Assembly: GCA_020054205.1 (NCBI GenBank)
Contig: JAGVLS010000041.1
Coordinates: forward strand, 1-64,000
Direction: 5' to 3'
From: Candidatus Obscuribacterales bacterium
GTDB lineage: Bacteria > Cyanobacteriota > Vampirovibrionia > Obscuribacterales > Obscuribacteraceae
Length of the DNA stretch: 64,000 nt
The notes under the pieces are model-generated. The model was not told where the DNA came from, searched no databases, and was given only the letters and a program-made list of their open reading frames with translations. Position numbers and translations under genes: made by a program. Of the stretch, positions 44,865-53,699 are shown piece after piece (the first letter of the stretch is position 1; each line of letters begins with the position of its first letter).

Positions 44865-46157
44865 ATGACAAACAAACACGCACTAAAATCGTTATTTTTG
44901 TTGATTGCATTTACTTTCTTTTTCTCCGGTTGTACTAAAACTGAGCTGCCGCAAAAGCCAATATCGCCACCAACCAATGGCAATAATCCTTTGACAAAAC
45001 AAAGTAAAGAGATTACCGAAGTAAGACCAGAAAGTTCTGGTGAGTTATGGAGAAAAACAACTCACGGCGGTGTAGACGGCAAAACTGTTATTAAAACTCA
45101 AACAGCTAGACGCGATGGCACGTTAGAACACAAGTATTATCGTGACAATGGCACATTGAAATTAGTGACATTGGAAAATTCATCTGATAATATATTGAAA
45201 AGTCGAACTACTTTTGAGGCAGACGGTTCAACCATTGCTGTCTTTGAAGAGTTCCATCCTAACGGTAATTTGCAAAGCATTGAAAAACTTGGCAAAGACA
45301 ATAAACGCGAAAAGTTGTCTTATTACGAAGACGGCACAAGCCTCTATCAACGCATAACTTACAAAGCAGGCAGCACTTACGAACAAGAATCGCTAGAAAG
45401 ATTTCGCAAAAACGGTACTTTAGCTCATAGCGAAAAATTCTTATCTGATAAGTCCACCGAGATTTGTAATTATTATCCAGATGGAAAATTGTATGTGAAG
45501 AAAGTAGTTCTATACAACCCATCTGATTCACATTCATGGTCATATCGCTATTATGGCAACGGCTATAATCCTTATGGAAAATCTGAAGTTACTGTTTATG
45601 CTCCCGATGGTCAAACAGTAATGGTAAAGAGTACCAGTACTTCTTATAGCACTTCAGAAGCTCTTTATTATTCTAGTGCTGGCAAATTGCAATACAAGAG
45701 AGTTTTCTCATATAACGGCGTTGAGACTACTATTTATGACGAGAATGAAAAAGCTGTGGCTTGTCAAATACAACGCCGTTCTTATGGATATACTTATACT
45801 TCCCCATCGACAGCAACACCGGTGGCACAGAGAGGACCTATGCCAGTAGATGGTTATCTGGAAGAAGTTCAATTACTGGATGAAAATGGTAATTGGACAA
45901 AACGCATTCATCTTAACAATGATCAGATAAGAGAAGTTTGGCAGTATGGTGAGGATAATTTCTCTAGAACTGCAACCAGATATTACCGAAGCGACGGTAC
46001 ATTGGAAAAAGAAGAATTTAACGAGGATGGTAAAACTAGAATTGAAACACACGAAGCTTCAGAAAATATCAGGGAAGATATAAATCCTGATTATCTTAAA
46101 CTTGAGCCCTCCTACTTAAAAATTGATAATTATACTTTGCCCGAAATTCCAGATTAA
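44865..46157 (+). CDS. DGT-repeat lipoprotein, paralogue of the upstream gene
   Basis: 430 residues from ATG 44865, which has GGAG upstream. Lipobox SGC at about residue 24 after FLLIAFTFFF. Many YxxDGTLxx / RDNGTLKL / PNGNLQ / PDGKLY / RSDGTLEKEEF repeat units run through the protein, and the end resembles the C terminus of the exported protein at 27081-27806 (SDGTLEKEEF). It converges with the HDAC-like gene, ending 7 bases away. Function unknown; probably a beta-rich cell-surface or periplasmic scaffold. Confidence 0.65.
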   Translation: MTNKHALKSLFLLIAFTFFFSGCTKTELPQKPISPPTNGNNPLTKQSKEITEVRPESSGELWRKTTHGGVDGKTVIKTQTARRDGTLEHKYYRDNGTLKLVTLENSSDNILKSRTTFEADGSTIAVFEEFHPNGNLQSIEKLGKDNKREKLSYYEDGTSLYQRITYKAGSTYEQESLERFRKNGTLAHSEKFLSDKSTEICNYYPDGKLYVKKVVLYNPSDSHSWSYRYYGNGYNPYGKSEVTVYAPDGQTVMVKSTSTSYSTSEALYYSSAGKLQYKRVFSYNGVETTIYDENEKAVACQIQRRSYGYTYTSPSTATPVAQRGPMPVDGYLEEVQLLDENGNWTKRIHLNNDQIREVWQYGEDNFSRTATRYYRSDGTLEKEEFNEDGKTRIETHEASENIREDINPDYLKLEPSYLKIDNYTLPEIPD

Positions 46158-46164
46158 CGCAGGG

Positions 46165-47148
46165 CTAAGTAAACTCAACACCAAGTTTACTTAACATGTG
46201 ACGCACAGCATAGTAATGTACTTCCCAAACATGAGGTCCATAACCACCAGCAAATACCATAGCTAATGGTATTTGTTTTTTTGCACACGTATCTAGAACA
46301 TATTCATCTCGCCGACGCATCTCTTCAAGCGATAATTTGATAAAGCTTGTTCCGGGTAACACATCTAGTTCATAAGGATCACTGCCAGCAACAAAAACGG
46401 CAAGATCTGGTTGAAACTGAGATAATGCCTGGTTAAGAGCTTCTTCAAGTTTTTGCTGATAGAGATGTGTCTGGTGAGATAATATTGGCACATCCAGAGT
46501 ACTTATTTGTTTTTCTTCTGGCCAACCTTCTTCAGAATGGATGGAAAGGGTAAAAACTTCTGGTTTATTTTTAAAAACGACCGCCGTGCCATCTCCTTGA
46601 TGAAAGTCTACGTCTATAACAATCACATTTTTTACTAATTTTTCTTTTTGTAATTTGCAAATAGCAATTGCAATATCATGCAATACACAAAAACCTCTTC
46701 CTTGATTAGGAAATGCATGATGGTAACCACCGCCTAAATTAGCAGCAAATCCGTATTGCAATGCCAGCCGACAAGCTAATGCTGTACCGCCAGATTTAAA
46801 ACATATGTCGTGAATGAGTTCATTTAGTGGTTTTTGCGCTTGGTGAGGAAAATATTCGTTTTCTTTTAATTCAAAAATTTCTTGCCATGTTTTGGGATAT
46901 TGCAAAGTATCCCAATATTTTTTGCTATGAACTAATAATGCATCTTCTTGCGTAATTGCATTTGGCACTAAATAAGGAATTGTCATGCCAAGCTCCTCAC
47001 TTAATTTTGATATGACTAAAGAACCCCTGTCTAACGCAAATGGTTTTTCAACACCAAATGATGCTAAATCAGTATTATATTTTGGAGAATGCACTAGAAC
47101 TTCAGGAATTTTAGACATTTCGAATATTTCCATCTTAGATTTAGTCAT
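46165..47148 (-). CDS. HDAC-family (histone deacetylase-like) amidohydrolase
   Basis: 327 residues. The arginase-deacetylase-fold motifs are GGGYHHAF (His-His catalytic pair), VLHDIAIAI, DVDFHQGDGTAV (zinc Asp and His) and GSDPYELD (zinc Asp). Bacterial members deacetylate acetylated proteins or small amines. The start is not certain: ATG 47148 lacks a strong Shine-Dalgarno, and MSKIPE (10 codons in) would also suffice. Alone on the minus strand beyond the degraded segment. Confidence 0.9.
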   Translation of the reverse strand: MTKSKMEIFEMSKIPEVLVHSPKYNTDLASFGVEKPFALDRGSLVISKLSEELGMTIPYLVPNAITQEDALLVHSKKYWDTLQYPKTWQEIFELKENEYFPHQAQKPLNELIHDICFKSGGTALACRLALQYGFAANLGGGYHHAFPNQGRGFCVLHDIAIAICKLQKEKLVKNVIVIDVDFHQGDGTAVVFKNKPEVFTLSIHSEEGWPEEKQISTLDVPILSHQTHLYQQKLEEALNQALSQFQPDLAVFVAGSDPYELDVLPGTSFIKLSLEEMRRRDEYVLDTCAKKQIPLAMVFAGGYGPHVWEVHYYAVRHMLSKLGVEFT

Positions 47149-47237
47149 TGTCTCATTAGATTTTACATTTGTTTTGAATTAAAACAAAATTTTGATTTTT
47201 TATTACACATACAACTATAGCATTTAGTAGTTATAGT

Positions 47238-47494
47238 TTAAAGGGATAAGGATGCACTACGAATAAGTGGTAACAAAACCAAGGGCGACATTGGCATAGG
47301 AGTATTAATTCGAGTTTTGACTAGGTTTAGTCCATGTGTAATTATGCGCCTGCCAAATGATTCTGCTTTTTCAATCTACTTATTGTTTTATCAACGGCTG
47401 AACGTGTACCGTAATTTAAAAGATCACGTGTAGTAAATATCTCGTCTCATTTGCAAGAAGCAACAAATCTTTTGATGAATGAAGTAATGGACAT
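47238..47494 (-). pseudogene. Broken DUF6088/AbiEi-antitoxin-like gene
   Basis: Starting at ATG 47494, the frame reads MSITSFIKRFVASCK, hits TGA (47448-47450), then continues DEIFTTRDLLNYGTRSAVDKT and ISRLKKQNHL. After a frameshift it continues GRRIITHGLNLVKTRIN to a stop near 47238. The pattern (T-T-R-D-L-L, G-S-R-x-A-V-D-x-x-L-S-R-L, R-R-I-x-x-G-L) is that of DUF6088-type DNA-binding proteins linked to AbiEi antitoxins. Both the TGA and frameshift are read directly, but low-identity matching by eye makes the family call tentative. No AbiEii-like toxin is nearby. Confidence 0.5.
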
Positions 47495-47568
47495 TATAAA
47501 GTTCAAAAAATGGCAATAAAATTAAAAGAATTAATCAACTAGTATGGACTGCCCTATCTGGTACCTGC

Positions 47569-47691
47569 AAAAAGGTCAGAAAAATTGCAATTTTTCTGAC
47601 CTTTTTCCTTTTATTTGTAATTTAAGGTTTGATGGCTTGTCGTCGTTACATATTGCCTGGTCAGAATTTTGTTTATTTTTCTGACCTTTTT
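47569..47691. repeat. Dispersed two-part palindromic repeat, copy B
   Basis: First unit: a 38-bp perfect palindrome (47569-47606) with half-site AAAAAGGTCAGAAAAATTG. Second unit: GGTCAGAA/TTCTGACC hairpin (47659-47686) followed by T residues; its 47661-47690 is identical to 70-99 of this window. The units share the GGTCAG/CTGACC ends. They fall in a non-coding, degraded stretch. They could be terminators or a small repeated mobile element; the second case would need more genomic copies. Confidence 0.65.
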
Positions 47692-47892
47692 CGAGATCAA
47701 CAGCATGGTTGTGGCAGGAGGTATTTAGGCTAAAGTATTTTGACGGATATCTTTACAACGGTAGCAGATCGCAACATAAATCCATTCTGCATTGAATTAG
47801 TTAATAAAGGTGGCACTAAAATGCCCAGGCTAAGAAAATCAGCAGTATTTATTCTGATACTATATACGGTGCCCAAAAACCACAAAAAAGAA

Positions 47893-47924
47893 GGGAGAAG
47901 ATCTCAATATTGAGATCTTCTCCC
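47893..47924 (-). terminator. Intrinsic terminator of the ZIP operon
   Basis: A 32-bp perfect palindrome, GGGAGAAGATCTCAAT plus its mirror, read on the minus strand into TTCTTTTTTG. It is the only strong terminator after the long minus-strand operon that starts near 54953. Confidence 0.85.
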
Positions 47925-47950
47925 CCAATATCATTTAAGTTCAAGACAGA

Positions 47951-48199
47951 TTAGTGTTTACGTAGCACTACAAGGTGTCCAGGATGTTTGTCAGCTAAAT
48001 CTACCTTCTCAACAATTTCAAAATGATTGAGCAGAAGTTCAGTTGGTTTTCGTCTAACAACAGTACCACCACTTGGACATTGAGGAATGATACACAGTCC
48101 ACCCTTTTCCTCATAATAAATAATTCCAGGATAATTGCAATCAGCAAAACGCCATGGAAGGATAACTAATTCCGCGTCATCGCCTACCTCTTCCCATTC
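47951..48199 (-). pseudogene. Start-less in-frame ORF directly after the zip stop codon
   Basis: Immediately after the ZIP gene's TAA (48200-48202), the same frame stays open for 82 codons, from EWEEVGDDAELVILPWRF to GHLVVLRKH. It includes CNYPGIIYYEEKGGLCIIPQCPSGG with three cysteines. No ATG, GTG or TTG is in frame. The composition is protein-like. It may be the C-terminal part of a gene whose start has been lost, a stop-interrupted fusion with ZIP, or a true extension created by a sequencing error at the TAA. Not recognised as a family. Confidence 0.5.
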
Positions 48200-48961
48200 T
48201 TATTCAAAAAGAACTAACAACAACATTAGTCCCACACCAAGAAACATAGAAAACAATTGTGTAACTGCAACACTTCTACCTCGATGTTTATGCAATTGTG
48301 GTACTAAACCAGCTAATGCCATATATACAGAAGCGCCAGCTGCAATTGGCATTAACACCAAAGGTAAGGAGTCTACCCAAGAGCCAATGGATAAAGTCAA
48401 AATCGCAGATAGTCCTGCTAATGCTGCAGAGGCAAAATTAAATAACAATGCTTTTTTGCGACTAAAGCCGGCATTTGTAAGTACAGCAAAATCACCCATT
48501 TCCAAAGGAATTTCATGCAATATGACGGCAAACACAGAAGCAATGCCAACTGGAACACTTACCAAAAAAGCTGTGCCAATCATAATGCCATCAATGATAT
48601 TTTCTAATCCATCAGCCACCAGGCTCAAATAACCAGTGGGGTGAATGTGATCATGATTATTGTGTACATCACAATCATGCCCATGCCAATGATCACCATG
48701 CAATAGCTTTTCAATGCTAAAACAAACAAATATACCTGAAAGAACAAGCAATGACACTTTCTCTGCTGCCATTTCTTCAAAAGATTCTGGCAAAAGGTGA
48801 ATGAAGGCATTACCCAACATAGCACCAGCTGCCATACTAATGAGAAAATGTGTGATTTTTTGTGCTTTTGCTTTATTGCGTGGCATAGCAATAATACCAA
48901 TAAGCGACACAAGACTAACTAAAGCTACACCTAGCAACGTCATAATCCATGTAACAGTCAT
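48200..48961 (-). CDS. ZIP-family metal cation transporter
   Basis: 253 residues with about 7-8 membrane segments. A His-rich loop (HGDHWHGHDCDVHNNHDHIH) precedes the conserved helix GLENIIDGIMIG and the helix ILHEIPLEMGDFAVL (HEIPLEMG), the two metal-binding helices of ZIPs. It imports zinc or related divalent metals into the cytoplasm. ATG overlaps the upstream methyltransferase stop by 4 bases (ATGA). Length fits the family, so the in-frame codons after the TAA are not needed for transport. Confidence 0.9.
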   Translation of the reverse strand: MTVTWIMTLLGVALVSLVSLIGIIAMPRNKAKAQKITHFLISMAAGAMLGNAFIHLLPESFEEMAAEKVSLLVLSGIFVCFSIEKLLHGDHWHGHDCDVHNNHDHIHPTGYLSLVADGLENIIDGIMIGTAFLVSVPVGIASVFAVILHEIPLEMGDFAVLTNAGFSRKKALLFNFASAALAGLSAILTLSIGSWVDSLPLVLMPIAAGASVYMALAGLVPQLHKHRGRSVAVTQLFSMFLGVGLMLLLVLFE

Positions 48962-49692
48962 TTTGTACCCTTTCCAATACTCACATGTTTGAAGTCAACC
49001 AGGAAAAGCCCAAAATCATCCCGACTGATATGTGTTATCTTTCCATCGAGATTAGCAAACAAAAGATGAATATCCTCTTCGTTATAGAGACAAAGTGGCT
49101 CAGTTACATGTATTGGTTCACCAAGATGTTTTTCCAGAGGATGCCAGCGACGAGTTACTGGTAAATGAGCATGCTTATACCCAGCACCAACTTTACAGTC
49201 TGTAGCGCCAATACTAAAAGACATTGTTCCTTCATTAGGTCTTAGTTGGCGCACCAATTTTTCAACTAATCTTCTTGCTTCACTAAAGCGCAAAAAGTGA
49301 AGCGATCGTTGTCCAGTTACTAAATCTATTTCACCACCAAGAGCATCAAATGAGACTTTACGCACATCTCCCTGGATATATTGAAAACAACCACCGCCTG
49401 GAAATATTTGACCGATTTGGCTTTGCAAACTCAAATGAGCTTTGCTAAAGTCAATGGCATAAACAACAAATCCCATTTTTGCTAAACGCACAGCATTGGC
49501 TGCCATATACCCTGAAAATAAGTCAATTGCATAACGTTGCTTGCCTGAGCTTAAAGCAATTTTGCATCTGGCGCGTTGCAACATATTCTTTTCAAATTGA
49601 CTTAAATATTGCGAAGAAATATCGCTACCAAATCCAGGCAAAGAAGCCCGCAATTCATGACCATATGGATTTCGCTTAGGACGAGTTGCCAT
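48958..49692 (-). CDS. SAM-dependent methyltransferase
   Basis: 244 residues from the ATG at 49692 (GGAG 7 bases upstream). Class I Rossmann fold: AIDLFSGYMAANAVRLAKMGFVVYAIDFSKAHLSLQ (glycine-rich loop altered to LFSGYMA), QGDVRK, EIDLVTGQRSLHFLRFSEARRLVEKLVRQLRPNEGTMSFSIG. The substrate is unknown. Its start lies inside the end of the MFS pseudogene and its stop overlaps zip. Confidence 0.7.
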   Translation of the reverse strand: MATRPKRNPYGHELRASLPGFGSDISSQYLSQFEKNMLQRARCKIALSSGKQRYAIDLFSGYMAANAVRLAKMGFVVYAIDFSKAHLSLQSQIGQIFPGGGCFQYIQGDVRKVSFDALGGEIDLVTGQRSLHFLRFSEARRLVEKLVRQLRPNEGTMSFSIGATDCKVGAGYKHAHLPVTRRWHPLEKHLGEPIHVTEPLCLYNEEDIHLLFANLDGKITHISRDDFGLFLVDFKHVSIGKGTK

Positions 49693-50195
49693 CAATTATC
49701 TCCATATTTCTCTTTGCAAAAATATGATTGTTAGAATGATTCAAATATAAATAGCAAATTGATATCAACAAGCAGCAAATTGCAGCACCAGCAGTTGTGC
49801 GCGACAATCCATACAGATCGGCAATGCGCCCAAGCAATGGTCCACCTAAAGCAAGCATGCCAAAGAATGAAAAATTATAAAACATGGCAGTAAAAACCCC
49901 CACACATACGATCATCAACTTCTGCTTGGAGAGCTGCTTGCGATCCAGAAAAAATTGCACTGGTTGCAAAACCAGCAGGAATATTTGCTGCAATCATAGG
50001 CAACATGAACCATGACATAATATTACCCAAAACAGCTGCAGAATGAGTTATGTCATATGCTACCCAGGCAATCATTGTTTCTTGCATCAAAGATCCAATC
50101 AATGACACTGCTGCAGCTAGACAATAATATTTCATATTGCGATATTTCAGAGAAATCAATGCTTCTCCAAAATATTTTGCAAGAGATGTAGCCAT
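49676..50195 (-). pseudogene. Deleted and frameshifted MFS transporter
   Basis: Two overlapping frames join one short MFS. The first (from 50195) has membrane helices 1-2 (CLAAAVSLIGSLMQETMIAW...VLGNIMSWFMLPMIAANIPAGFA) and then jumps to SGSQAALQAEVDDRM, a loop that lies late in the MFS fold. The second (to 49676) continues VFTAMFYNFSFFGMLALGGPLLGRIADLYGL, helices of the C-terminal half. About half of the protein, roughly helices 3-9, is missing. The frameshift maps to a run of five G on the minus strand (49897-49901). It resembles the intact MFS gene at 53700-54953. Non-functional by either reading. Confidence 0.75.
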
Positions 50196-50224
50196 GGCTC
50201 ATGCTCTTTCTTTTTCTACAAAAA

Positions 50225-51001
50225 TTACTTCTTTTTTACAGCCCGCAAAATTACTTTATTGTCTGTAAAACTAACAGCTTTGTTATTAGCATCATATTCA
50301 ATACAAAAATGTCTGCGTGCTTCATCAGATGCTGAAGCAAAAGCAAGATAGACAAGATTGGCTTGTTCTGCATCAATACCAGAAATTTCAATCCATTCAG
50401 CTATGTTTTGCACTTTGCGATAATTGCGAGTGAATGTAACTTTCAATCCTGCATTTTGCAAAAATTGTGACCATTCTCGCTTTGTATATGATCTAACATG
50501 CGTTGGATCGCGCAATGTTTCAACTAGATTTATGAAAGCATCTAGCCTAGCATTGGCTGGCGAAATATTATCTTCTAGAACAAAACAACCTTCCACTTTA
50601 AGCACACGGGCAATTTCACATACAGCCTGTTGAATATCCATGAAATGATGAGGAGCAATCCGACAAGTAACCAGATCAAATCTTGCATTAGCAAATTGCA
50701 TATTTTCAACATCCATAGTTCGAAAGTTAATGTTAGCGATTTCTTTATCGCTAGCCACACCTCTGGCTTTATCAAGCATTCCACGGGAAATATCAATAGC
50801 TTGCACGTTTTTTACAAGAGGAGCAAGAGCACATGCAGTGTGCCCTGCTCCAGTTGCTACATCTAGGGCAAACATGTCAATATTTGCTTTTGTAGCTGCA
50901 ACCACAATTTGCAAATCATTGCCTTTTGCATGTCCAGTGCTTTGTACGTATTGTTCTGCTTGTTTACCAAATTGTGCAGCTACTCGTTCTTTTGTAACCA
51001 T
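50225..51001 (-). CDS. SAM-dependent methyltransferase (UbiE/Methyltransf_11-like)
   Basis: 258 residues. FALDVATGAGHTACALAPLVKNVQAIDISRGMLDKARG is the SAM-binding GxGxG region. The DVENMQFANARFDLVTCRIAPHHFMDIQQAVCEIARVLKVEGCFVLED segment is typical of UbiE/arsenic or natural-product methyltransferases. No third Cys pattern for an arsenite methyltransferase is seen. It is cotranscribed with transporters on both sides, so the methylated substrate may be transported. The role is unassigned. Confidence 0.8.
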   Translation of the reverse strand: MVTKERVAAQFGKQAEQYVQSTGHAKGNDLQIVVAATKANIDMFALDVATGAGHTACALAPLVKNVQAIDISRGMLDKARGVASDKEIANINFRTMDVENMQFANARFDLVTCRIAPHHFMDIQQAVCEIARVLKVEGCFVLEDNISPANARLDAFINLVETLRDPTHVRSYTKREWSQFLQNAGLKVTFTRNYRKVQNIAEWIEISGIDAEQANLVYLAFASASDEARRHFCIEYDANNKAVSFTDNKVILRAVKKK

Positions 51002-51032
51002 ACTTATTTCCCTCTTTTCTTATTCCACAAAT

Positions 51033-52370
51033 TCAAGTTTCATCCTTTTTAGTGTTGGGCAATAGCGGTACTAGAACAAAACAGGCAGCAGTAAACAAAG
51101 CTGATACCCAAATCAAGGGAGACAATGAGTTGTTAAACATATCCTCGTATAAATAAGCACCAAAGACAGAACTACCTTTTTGAGCAATATTAAAAACCGA
51201 CATCAAAACTGAAAATGTTAGTGCTTCTACACGCTTGGGACATACTTGAGCAGCAAGAGCTAATGTTGTAAGAAATGCAACAATGTTAGTAGCACCAGTG
51301 ACACCATTAACAATAATGGCCATCAAGGGCGTTGCTGTAGTTGTCGGGTCAATAAGCAATAAATAAGCAAGGGTACTAAGTACTCCTAATACAACACTGA
51401 TATACATCAAATTCTTAGTTGTAAATCTAGTCTCTAGCCATCGTCCATAGGCAAGCACACCAATGACAGAGCCTGCACAGCTAATGGCTGTTAATTGCCC
51501 AATAAATTCTTGTGAAAATTTCAAAGCATCTGTTTGATGATAATAGAACGGGCTACCAAACGATGGCCTAAATTGCCAGAAAGCTAGGAAAGCAGCCACT
51601 ATCCATAATGTTTTTGATCGCAAAGCTTGAAACAAATTACCAGTAGTTGATTTCAATTCAACTAAATTAAATTGGCTTCGATCTTCATAAACCAATAACC
51701 AGGTAGCAATTACAACAATCGCTGGAGCAATTGCCGTTACATAAGCAGCAATACTTAAAGCATGTGCTGGCTCAAACCACTCTGATAAATAACCACCACC
51801 AAGAGCTGTTAAGACAGCAGCTACATTGAACCACAACCATTGCTGACTTTGAAAACGGGCAGTCATGCCAGTTTTCTTACCTAGCTCTACCATAAGACCA
51901 TCGACAATAACATCAGATGCGGCAGTACCAACAGCACAAATCAATAATGCTGTGCGAATCACATAAATATCAGCAATATTTGCAACCGCTAAAAAACCAA
52001 GGGCTGCTATCGTATTGAGAATCAACAAATAGCTTTTACGCCTCAACCCAAATAAAGGGATGAAATCACTAATCAGTCCATATAAAGGCTTAATTGTCCA
52101 CGGAATAATTAGCACACTAAGAAAAACTTCCACTTTAGTTGGTCCCCAACCCAAAGCTTCTTTACAGAAATAATTAATTGGCTGAGCTAAAAGTGCTGTT
52201 TGTGTTTGAGCAAAGTGTTGGCAAAAATATGCTAAACCAAAGAAAAACACCAACCAAGAAATTCTCTTCTGTGCATTGGCACCATTTGCCATATTAGGCT
52301 CTTGCATGGCACGTCCTTTCGACAGCCCAATGAAAAGATTTGCTAGTCTTTTCATACTTGCTTTTTTCAC
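51033..52370 (-). CDS. BT1-family (folate/biopterin-type) MFS transporter
   Basis: 445 residues with about 12 membrane segments. QPINYFCKEALGWGPTKVEVFLSVLIIPWTIKPLYGLISDFIPLFGLRRKSYLLILNT and SDVIVDGLMVELGKK match BT1 transporters, a family well represented in cyanobacteria and plastids. They carry folates or pterins, sometimes other substrates. An N-terminal extension of about 30 residues precedes the first helix. Part of the long operon. Confidence 0.82.
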   Translation of the reverse strand: MKKASMKRLANLFIGLSKGRAMQEPNMANGANAQKRISWLVFFFGLAYFCQHFAQTQTALLAQPINYFCKEALGWGPTKVEVFLSVLIIPWTIKPLYGLISDFIPLFGLRRKSYLLILNTIAALGFLAVANIADIYVIRTALLICAVGTAASDVIVDGLMVELGKKTGMTARFQSQQWLWFNVAAVLTALGGGYLSEWFEPAHALSIAAYVTAIAPAIVVIATWLLVYEDRSQFNLVELKSTTGNLFQALRSKTLWIVAAFLAFWQFRPSFGSPFYYHQTDALKFSQEFIGQLTAISCAGSVIGVLAYGRWLETRFTTKNLMYISVVLGVLSTLAYLLLIDPTTTATPLMAIIVNGVTGATNIVAFLTTLALAAQVCPKRVEALTFSVLMSVFNIAQKGSSVFGAYLYEDMFNNSLSPLIWVSALFTAACFVLVPLLPNTKKDET

Positions 52371-52408
52371 GTTGCTTTAGTAGGTAAACTTTGATGTTTA
52401 AAAATTCG

Positions 52409-52843
52409 CTAGGCTTTAGTAGCCAAAGTGCATGTTTTAGTGATTACTTTGTCTTCTTCAAGCAATTTATGAATAGGACATGTAGCCAATGTTTGAAGTT
52501 CATTTACTTGCTCAGCTGTCAATTCACCAAATACTTTGACGACAATTGCCATGTGCGGCTTCTTTACGGCAGGACCTTTCTCTTGAGCAGTCGCTATCTG
52601 TGTTTCTGTGACAGTTACTTCAACGCTGGTTAAACTCCACTTTTTCTTCACAGCATAAGCTTCAATTGTCATAGCGGTACAAGCAGCAAGCGCACCTAAA
52701 AGCATTTCATGCGGCGTCATGCCTTTATCAGCGCCCTTATACTTTACCGGCACATCAGAAATCACAGAGTGATCACGAGCTGTTACACGAGTTTTGTACA
52801 AAGATTTTGTTTGTGACGTTGCAGTCACACTAATGGCAGGCAT
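52409..52843 (-). CDS. OsmC-family peroxidase-like protein
   Basis: 144 residues, the family size. The two reactive cysteines are Cys55 (LGALAACTAMTIE) and Cys122 (ATCPIHKLL). PHEMLLGALAACT matches the OsmC/YhfA core. It would reduce organic hydroperoxides. GGGAGAT lies upstream. Cotranscribed with PPK2 (30 bases) and BT1. Confidence 0.92.
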   Translation of the reverse strand: MPAISVTATSQTKSLYKTRVTARDHSVISDVPVKYKGADKGMTPHEMLLGALAACTAMTIEAYAVKKKWSLTSVEVTVTETQIATAQEKGPAVKKPHMAIVVKVFGELTAEQVNELQTLATCPIHKLLEEDKVITKTCTLATKA

Positions 52844-52873
52844 GGGTGGATCTCCCTTTGATTTTAGTTGAAT

Positions 52874-53689
52874 TTAAGAGATGGCATTTTGCATGGCAGC
52901 AATAGCAGTTTCCAACAAAGCAACTCTGCTGTACCATTTATTTTCGCTAGAAATAATATGCCAGGGTGCAAATTCAGTACTTGTACGATAAAACATTTCA
53001 TTGGCTGCAAGAGTATATTCATCCCAGTGAACTCTTGCTACGGTATCAGCATCACTAACTTTTTCTGGATGATCTTCTTTGCGTGCTTTAAATCGTCTTG
53101 CTTGCTCATTTTTAGTAATATCCATCCAGACTTTCACTAAAACTACACCTTGTCGAGCCAAAAGCCATTCGTAAGCACGAAGTTCTGCATATGAATTTTC
53201 AATTTCTCTACGTTTGGTTAATTTCATTACTGGCTCAACTAATAAGCGTTCATACCAGCTGCGATCAAAGACTCGCACTTGTCCAAAAGCGGGCATTCTT
53301 TGATGACGCTGAAAACGAGCTAAATAACCAATTTCTTTTTCTTCACAGGTAGGCGGTCCAATTGGCACTCTCAGAAAAATCCGAGCATCATGACCAAGTG
53401 CTTCTTCCAGTCTTGTAGCGCCACCGCTTTTTCCAGCTGCATCTCTACCTTGCAAAACAATTATTAGTGATCGATGTGCTTCATCTAAGCCGCGAACAAG
53501 CGTATTAAATTCTCCTTCTTTGGCTTTGAGAAGTTTTTCATACTGCTTTTGCTTTTTAATAGCTAAACTATGATCTACCAATGCCAAATAATCAGGGATT
53601 TTTGCAGGAGCATATGGCTCAAGCAAATTAGGAAAGTTACGACTAATCACAATTGAGCCATTCGACAAATTTGTGACGTTGTGTTTCAT
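52874..53689 (-). CDS. ppk2: Polyphosphate kinase 2 (PPK2) family
   Basis: 271 residues from the ATG at 53689 (AAGGAAAT upstream); a longer in-frame start at 53782 would overlap the MFS gene and encode a spurious hydrophobic stretch. Walker A GRDAAGKSG is at residues 81-89. Further motifs are VRVFDRSWYERLLVEP (Walker B and lid) and KARKEDHPEKVSDADTVARVHWDEY. PPK2 proteins use polyphosphate to phosphorylate nucleotides. Located between MFS and OsmC in one operon. Confidence 0.9.
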   Translation of the reverse strand: MKHNVTNLSNGSIVISRNFPNLLEPYAPAKIPDYLALVDHSLAIKKQKQYEKLLKAKEGEFNTLVRGLDEAHRSLIIVLQGRDAAGKSGGATRLEEALGHDARIFLRVPIGPPTCEEKEIGYLARFQRHQRMPAFGQVRVFDRSWYERLLVEPVMKLTKRREIENSYAELRAYEWLLARQGVVLVKVWMDITKNEQARRFKARKEDHPEKVSDADTVARVHWDEYTLAANEMFYRTSTEFAPWHIISSENKWYSRVALLETAIAAMQNAIS

Positions 53690-53699
53690 TGATATTTCC

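Noticed and set aside
47254-47433. Plus-strand open frame reading LRISGNKTKGDIGIG
   Set aside because: It is the complement of the DUF6088-like remnant and has no start signal.
48200-48202. Recoding of the zip TAA as selenocysteine or pyrrolysine
   Set aside because: TAA is not used for these amino acids, and no structured element supporting readthrough was seen.
48135-48632. 165-codon plus-strand ORF
   Set aside because: Antisense to zip; the Ser/Thr/Asn-rich composition is a by-product of the transporter sequence.
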